Shown piece after piece: positions 58,832 to 64,000 of a DNA stretch of 64,000 nucleotides; within the stretch, counting starts at the first letter, position 1; each line of letters opens with the position of its first letter. The translations under genes and the position numbers were made by a program. The stretch is from contig CM059582.1 in NCBI GenBank assembly GCA_030407085.1, positions 92,195,001-92,259,000 of the forward strand. The letters are read 5' to 3'. The notes below the pieces were generated by a model. That model saw only the letters and a list, made by a program, of their open reading frames with translations, had not been told where the DNA came from and did no database searches. The DNA is from Trichopria drosophilae (lineage: Eukaryota > Arthropoda > Insecta > Hymenoptera > Diapriidae).

Positions 58832-59365
58832 TCCCCTCCAACTAATTCCTCCCTGGAAAATTCCCCCCGGAAATTTCGCCCTCCGGAATAAACCTCTCCG
58901 GAAATTTCCCTTCTAGAAAATAACTCCTTCGGAAATTTACCCCCTGGAAAACAGCCCCTCCGGAAAAAAAAGAAAACCAGCTCAAACTCTCGCAGGAGCA
59001 TCCACTAAACCACGTCGGAAAAAATATAAGGACCTGGATTCGAGAATTAAGGCAATTGTCATGCAATATGGAGAATTGGACACCCTGTATTATCTCAAAG
59101 GCGTGGCTTACATTTCAAATTCTAAGTAAAATAATGGATGAAAGAGAGAAAAATATTTATTTTGCATAAAACTGTTAAAAGAATGTATCATTGGTTTACG
59201 ATAAAAATAAATAAGTCCGTTATTTTCATAAAACATGATTTTCTGAAGGGAGGAGGGGAACTTCCAGAAACCATTTTTTCGGAGGGGCTATTTTCTGGGG
59301 GGCTAAATTTCCAAAGGGGTTATTTTCTAGAAGGGAATTTTCCGAGGAGGAATTTTCAGGGGACC
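58832..59365. mobile_element. Foldback with GGAAATTTCC-word arms
   Basis: The left arm (58832-58970) consists of 20-22 bp units around CCGGAAATTTCCCCC; the right arm (59240-59365) is built of the inverse units. The loop (58975-59240) has no gene. Boundaries approximate. Confidence 0.6.
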
Positions 59366-59597
59366 AAAATGTCGGTCAGCGTTAGAATATTGGAAATTTA
59401 ATTCAAGAATTTTATGCCGTATTGAGAGTCCGAAATCGTGCAATTAATTTTGAAGGAAATTTGCTTGAATTTTAGATGAATGAAATTTTTTAATTTTTTT
59501 ATATGATTGAAATTTTCATAGTAGTTGTTCGGGATATAATCAGAAAAAAGGGTTGCTTGGGGTCGGTTAGGAGCCACCCCCCCCCCCCCGTTACAGG

Positions 59598-59666
59598 TTG
59601 TATGGGGCAGGGCCCTTCTCGTAGCCCCACTGACGAGTCCGTGAGCGTGCCCGGGACGAAACATCA
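59598..59666 (+). ncRNA. Hammerhead ribozyme, intact core
   Basis: Plus-strand order: cleavage triplet GTA (59600-59602), stem I TGGGGC/GCCCCA with a 15-nt loop, core CTGACGA (59630-59636), stem II GTCC/GGAC, GAAA (59658-59661). Stem III is short (about 3 bp), as in many element-borne hammerheads that work best as dimers. Loop and stem I resemble those of the ribozyme at 3532-3602. Confidence 0.8.
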
Positions 59667-60253
59667 GCAATCTCGTAGTAATTAAGCAGGTTTATATTGT
59701 GCGTGACATTTCTTGCCCAAGTTAATTGTTCGGTTGACGTCTGCCTTAGAAATAGGAGAACAACGGCTTTCTCATCATTCATACCCCCTTCCCCCGGGGC
59801 CAGGGGTGCTCTCTATTTCTTTATTGCACTTGCGCCATATACAGTCCAACATAAAGCCCCTATTTCCCGAACATTGGTCCTTCGAGCCGGATAGAGAGCC
59901 CCCTTTGTCTTGGGTAAAGGGACGAAATTAAAACGGCTATATAGACGCGTATATCTGCATGCGTAATAGACGCGACTAGCGCGAATACGAAGCGCATGAA
60001 AATCACCCTCACCCGAAACCACGGCCTACTGGCCCATACATGCTGCAGGGGTACGGGAACTACATACGCTGGGGGATAGGGGGTGGCTCTGCCGCTTCCT
60101 TTTTCTGACAAATACGTACACGTTCATACAAACGATGCTGGTAAATGAAGGGGGTTAAGATTTGAGAATCACATTTAACACGTCCACGTTTCCACAGCTG
60201 AATATTGTTCACAGAAACAGAAATGAATTGTACTTTGAAAGGGTACGGTAAAC

Positions 60254-60502
60254 GCTCATTAACATTATTCACTATCTTCTCACTCTCATAATCATCGATA
60301 GAGAGAAAGGAGATGGCGCGCGCGGCCATAGAGCTCCACCATACGATCGTGGCCACGGCTGCACGACTCGTTTCACTATGCATAACTTTACCCCTCCTCA
60401 CCTACTCATCGCTCATTAACATTACTCAAAACATTCTCACCCTCATAATCATCGATAGAGAGAAAGGAGATGGCGCACGCGGCTGTAGAGTTCCATCGTA
60501 CG
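60254..60502. repeat. Tandem 92-bp duplication inside the retrozyme-like element
   Basis: 60254-60345 and 60411-60502 share ATCATCGATAGAGAGAAAGG and flanks at an offset of 157. The second copy abuts the right terminal repeat. Confidence 0.85.
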
Positions 60503-60547
60503 TAATCACAAAAAAGGGTTGCTTGGGGTCGGTTAGGACCCCCCCGG

Positions 60548-60607
60548 CAGGGCCCGCTTCTCGTAGCCCCATTGACGAGTCCGTGAGCAGGCCCGGGACG
60601 AAACATC
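60548..60607 (+). ncRNA. Degenerate hammerhead ribozyme
   Basis: Second copy of the ribozyme. The core reads TTGACGA (C to T at the first position), and a deletion removed the GTA triplet and the 5' side of stem I. Stem II and CGAAAC remain. Predicted inactive. Confidence 0.75.
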
Positions 60608-60813
60608 ATCAATCTCGTAGTAATTAAGCAGGTTTATATTGTGCGTGACATTTCTTGCCCGAGTTAATTGTTCGGTTGACGTCTGCCTTAGAAATAGGAG
60701 AACGACGGCTTTCTCATGATTCATACCCCCTTCCCCCGGGGCCAGGGGTGCTCTCTATTTATTTATTGCACTTGCGCCATATACAGTCCAACATAAAGCC
60801 CCTATTTCCCGAA

Positions 60814-61833
60814 TAGTAGTGAATCAATGTAATGTGACGGTTGATGATTGATTAATTTTGATTATTTCAGAATTTATGAAATAATTTATTTATTTAAATA
60901 CTGGCCATGAGAGAGATGTTAGATTTATTAATAAAAAGTTTATGATAGTTATGATAGAATTAAAGACGTTAAATATTTTGTTGATAATTAATAATTGATT
61001 GATTGAATTAGTATACTATTTAAATTTTTTAATATGGTGTTTAATTATTGATGGAATTTGATTTAAGAAGTTACAATTTTTCTAGTTTAGAAGGTCAGTA
61101 AATTGTCAATTTAAATTGTTAATGGCAGTTGATTTATTATAATTTAATTGGATCATTTTCCATTTTTGGAAGCTTTAATTTGTTGTAGTGATTGAAAGTG
61201 AAAACCAACATATTATTGTTAGCTAGAATTAATTTAAAGGAATGGAAGTTAAAAACGGTTAGGTTTTAAAACGAGAGTCATTGTGTTTATTATTTTGAGA
61301 GTCATTTATGTGAAATCGTTTCCTGAATTTTATTATTCAATTAAGATTTTTAATTTTAAATTGTCCGGGTGATCATAAAATAATTGAATTCGATGGCAAT
61401 TTCAAATGAGCGTAATTAATCGAATTTGTCTATTGATGTTATTGCATTGTTATTGAGAAGTGAATATTTAATTTATGTAGAATCGTAATTAATGAATTTT
61501 GTCGTTGGAAAAAGATTTCATTTTTAAGATTATGAAATATTTATTTGAGAATTTATGATTTGAATATAATTTTAATTTTGGAGTATTTGCGAATGAGAGA
61601 TTAATTATAGTCGATATAGTAGTTTCCTACGAGTGAAAAGATATCTCGTTTTACGATAATGTGGAATGAATTTTATGATTCTCACACGAGCTTATACGGT
61701 ACAATTAAAACGATTTATTGCAAATTAGCGAAATTTCAGGTAGTGGGTTCGCTCGAAGTCACTTTTTTTTGCTATTGATGATTGACGGTTTTGTAAATTA
61801 ATTTTGTATCATTAATAAAAATAGATAGTTAGA
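60814..61833 (+). other. Probable 5' LTR and leader of a Gypsy-like element
   Basis: A 1-kb AT-rich stretch with many GATTGATTAATT-type words lies between the hammerhead repeat and the first gag frame. An LTR would be expected here, but its partner is outside the window and the primer-binding site is not certain. Confidence 0.4.
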
Positions 61834-62277
61834 ATGTCAGTTCACGATTCGGAAGTATCCACCAATGAGTGGGATGCTCGGGAAGAAGTTAACCAAATAA
61901 AGCAGGAGATAGCTGACTTGTCGATCAGTAGAGTTGTTCGAGATATAGTATCCGATGGTTTAAATAAGGACGGTAATTTAGAGGACCTACGCGATAGATT
62001 AATGCGGTTTAAAATATTGGAGCGATTTCCGACCGTGCCGATTACGTGGAATCAGGAAAAAGATGAAAATGTAAGCGTGAATCGGACTACGTTAGGCGTT
62101 ATGTCTCATTTATCGGTCAAAGATGGACGAAGATTCATTAGAACTGAAAAGAGAAGATTTTCATCACAACCTACGGTTACTGTTGTCAATACTACGGTCC
62201 CTATAACGTTAGTCACGACGAGTACTATTGATGTTACCACGATAACAAGTCAAGAGAGTTCCACTCGTGTAACATAG
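61834..62277 (+). CDS. Gag N-terminal ORF of a Gypsy-like element
   Basis: A 147-codon frame begins MSVHDSEVSTNEWD, with a short acidic helical region (REEVNQIKQEIADL) and NLEDLRDRLMRF, and ends in a Thr/Val-rich stretch at TAG 62275-62277. Position and charge pattern suit the matrix-like start of gag ahead of the capsid block at 62803. The following 500 bp (62278-62802) carry broken, Arg/Ser-rich coding sequence in changing frames, so the full gag is not intact. Assignment rests on context more than motif. Confidence 0.5.
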   Translation: MSVHDSEVSTNEWDAREEVNQIKQEIADLSISRVVRDIVSDGLNKDGNLEDLRDRLMRFKILERFPTVPITWNQEKDENVSVNRTTLGVMSHLSVKDGRRFIRTEKRRFSSQPTVTVVNTTVPITLVTTSTIDVTTITSQESSTRVT

Positions 62278-62802
62278 TGTCAAGCTGGTCTAAGAGCGTC
62301 TATGTTGAATTCGAAATCTAGAATGTTTCATCCTGCAAGACTTTTATAATCTTTCGAAGGTCTGACAGTCATCGGACCTAGATTATCGAATGTAGGGTAT
62401 TAGAATATGCTACGACGTGGGAGAGTTCTCGAATAGACGCAACACAGCCAGTGATTGTTCAAGGATTAAATCAACGTCTTTCGAACAAAAACGGGAGTAT
62501 GGAATCCAACCGTGCACATTTATCATCAACTAGTTGGACCACTACATCCTCGGAAGTTCAGAATTAGCTCCGTCTAACAAGAGACTCCAGCGACACCAGC
62601 ACCATCTACCAAGAGAACGTGGTGGGAGACACCATAACCGAAACATCGAAGATAATTAGATCTCGCAGTCATCAGAAGAGGGAAGATTTCGTCGAGATCG
62701 AGCTGAGGAACGGAGAGTAAATAGAATCCGTACAGCAAGAAATCAAAGATCACCCTAGAGACATGATGATATACTGCACTCAGGAAAGTCCGTAATTGGA
62801 AT

Positions 62803-63129
62803 ATGCATTTCTCTGGAGAAGATTCGATGACTGGAGAGGATTTTCTCTTAGATCTTCGAGATTGTAAAGTAAATCTAAATTTATCTGATGAAGAAATATT
62901 AAGATGTCTTCCAGCCCTACTAAGTGGAATTGCCCGTCAATGGTACCGAGTAGAACGATCATCACTACAAAGTTGGCGTCGATTTGAGAGAAGTTTTCGA
63001 GAAAATTTTGTAGAGGATGAGGACGACGAGGAGTTGAGAGATAAAATTCAGCGTCAAGTACAGTTGCCAACAGAAACAATTACACGTTTTCTGTCGGAAT
63101 TCCGAATGCTACTAAATCGGTTGAAATAG
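62803..63129 (+). pseudogene. Gag capsid domain (Retrotrans_gag-like)
   Basis: The frame is open upstream of the Met as well (VRNWNMHFSGED). Conserved features are FSGEDSMTGEDFLLDL, LPALLSGIARQWYRV, and a FRENFVEDEDDEEL ... ETITRFLSEF series, matching the capsid region of Gypsy/Ty3 gag. A TAG at 63127-63129 interrupts the frame, which otherwise continues for about 25 codons (MAYRNLRPDYRRF) before a TGA, so the copy is damaged. The protein would form the particle shell around element RNA. Confidence 0.8.
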
Positions 63130-63354
63130 CCTCTTCGAGAGAGTAGACAAGTGAAGATGGCCTACAGGAATTTGCGACCAGATTATCGACGATTTATCGG
63201 GTCCTGAGATTTTACTGATTTTTCGGAGCTGAGAAGGCTAGGGAAGCAGCACGAAAAAGAGAAGAAATGGGACCAGGACTATAAAAGAGTCACAGGCTCA
63301 ACTGTCAATCGAGAGTGGAGTAAACAAGCCAAATACTCCAGTAAAGTTGCAGTC

Positions 63355-63948
63355 GTGGAATCGTGGGTATCAGAGGAATCGACACCAAAACAAACTAAAA
63401 AGAGAAAGAAGACAAAGAAACGCAAAAGTCCACAGAAAGTCGTAGCGGCGATGCAAGAGGGAGAAAACCATCCAATAGTTTCTCAAGTTCAAAAGAAATC
63501 TTCACCAGCCCGTAATACTCGTCTAAATGTAACAACTAATCAAGTTCCTAGATCCGAGTGTCAAGTTGGAAATACCCAAATATTCTCAAGGACTTACAAA
63601 CCTGCACCGCAGCCTTTATGGAGAAAAGGAACTAGATGGCTTTCCCAGTCAGTTCCAACCACCAGAATCGGTAATACTCCTAACCTGCAATCGAGAGATA
63701 GTAGCAGGTTGAATCGGGACACGTTGGTATGTTACAACTGTCAACAGCCTGGTCATACTTTCAGGACATGTCGAGAGCCATTACGCTATTTAGGATGTGG
63801 ACGTGTTCGATTCGAGAGGAACAGATTTCCTAATTGTCAACAGTCTGAAAATGTTGATCAGGGAAACTGCCAGAACGGGCCGTGGCAGGGTTTTCCGTGG
63901 CCCGCCGATGTAAGCAGAATCCAGTATGTAGCGTCCCGAATGACCTAG
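63355..63948 (+). CDS. Gag nucleocapsid part with zinc knuckle
   Basis: A basic Lys-rich N-terminus (KQTKKRKKTKKRKS) and Ser/Gln-rich linker precede the CCHC knuckle CYNCQQPGHTFRTC (about 63729-63770). A second, degenerate Cys group follows (YLGCGRV ... FPNC). It ends at TAG near 63948, followed by 50 bases in which protease-pol coding may begin before the window ends. A frameshift separates it from the capsid block at 62803-63129. Confidence 0.8.
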   Translation: MESWVSEESTPKQTKKRKKTKKRKSPQKVVAAMQEGENHPIVSQVQKKSSPARNTRLNVTTNQVPRSECQVGNTQIFSRTYKPAPQPLWRKGTRWLSQSVPTTRIGNTPNLQSRDSSRLNRDTLVCYNCQQPGHTFRTCREPLRYLGCGRVRFERNRFPNCQQSENVDQGNCQNGPWQGFPWPADVSRIQYVASRMT

Positions 63949-64000
63949 ACCTTCGAGACCAACACCAGGAGCGGGAACTCCGAGAAGAGTTGGTACAAGA

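Larger units (their letters stand above)
59537..60813 (+). mobile_element. Retrozyme-like element: direct repeats with hammerhead ribozymes
   Basis: Direct repeats of 335 bp (59537-59871) and 311 bp (60503-60813) are about 95% alike outside one 24-bp gap. Each holds a hammerhead sequence, and a 630-bp noncoding interior separates them. Terminal direct repeats with hammerheads around a short noncoding core is the plan of retrozymes. A Penelope-like terminal repeat is the main alternative. No target duplication was identified; the right end is followed by the Gypsy-like element. Confidence 0.6.

Noticed and set aside
59070..59095. Mariner-type terminal ACACCCTGTAT
   Set aside because: No inverse partner with matching subterminal sequence was found nearby.

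Overview
The window looks like a repeat-dense, AT-rich stretch of an insect nuclear genome. The evidence is the mix of elements: Gypsy and non-LTR retrotransposons, MULE, hAT, Tc1/mariner-like and Harbinger-like DNA transposons, a Polinton-like polymerase fragment, a tRNA-derived retroposon, long TA microsatellites, and AG acceptor-like and GTAAGT donor-like sites. A parasitoid-type hymenopteran would fit, but that is a weak guess. No intact host gene can be defended. Almost every coding segment belongs to a mobile element, and most are broken.

Layout. 1-4 kb: a Polinton/Maverick-like polymerase N-terminal fragment split by a palindromic TA-flanked MITE, then a 586-bp partial duplication carrying a full hammerhead ribozyme (minus strand). 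4-5.4 kb: a long-TIR element with a gene fragment. 7.5-17.5 kb: a 400-bp inverted repeat pair enclosing a minus-strand Gypsy element (LTRs about 98% alike by eye, RNase H deleted, two in-frame TGA stops). 18-23.6 kb: a possible solo LTR, small MITEs and foldbacks. 24-30.4 kb: MULE and hAT transposase pseudogenes (both minus) around a degenerate minisatellite. 30.6-41 kb: non-LTR fragments, a foldback that splits an ORF1, and one long 5'-truncated reverse transcriptase ORF with a (CATA)n tail. 41-47.4 kb: a nest in which a Harbinger-like transposon with a TTA duplication sits inside the coding exon of a larger inverted-repeat element. 47.5-48.6 kb: a retroposon with a tRNA-like head and a 20-bp target duplication. 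50-53.5 kb: a decayed non-LTR element between 211-bp direct repeats. 55.5-59.4 kb: a mariner-like pseudogene among MITEs and foldbacks. 59.5-60.8 kb: a retrozyme-like direct-repeat element with a second hammerhead ribozyme. 60.8-64 kb: the 5' part of another Gypsy-like element, cut by the window edge.

Two themes stand out. First, two related hammerhead ribozymes occur about 56 kb apart on opposite strands, each tied to a direct-repeat unit, which suggests a family of small self-cleaving retroelements. Second, at least nine tracts are built from short, mostly self-complementary words repeated irregularly (GTAC, ATATTC/GAATAT, AGTACT, TATGCA, ATTAAT, CATATATG, GAATTC-like, GGAAATTTCC). Several form the arms of foldback elements, and no standard repeat class describes them well. 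Three insertions (1532-2467, 33104-35874, 42109-46454) split coding sequence in a way that returns to frame once the element and one target copy are discounted, which supports their boundaries.
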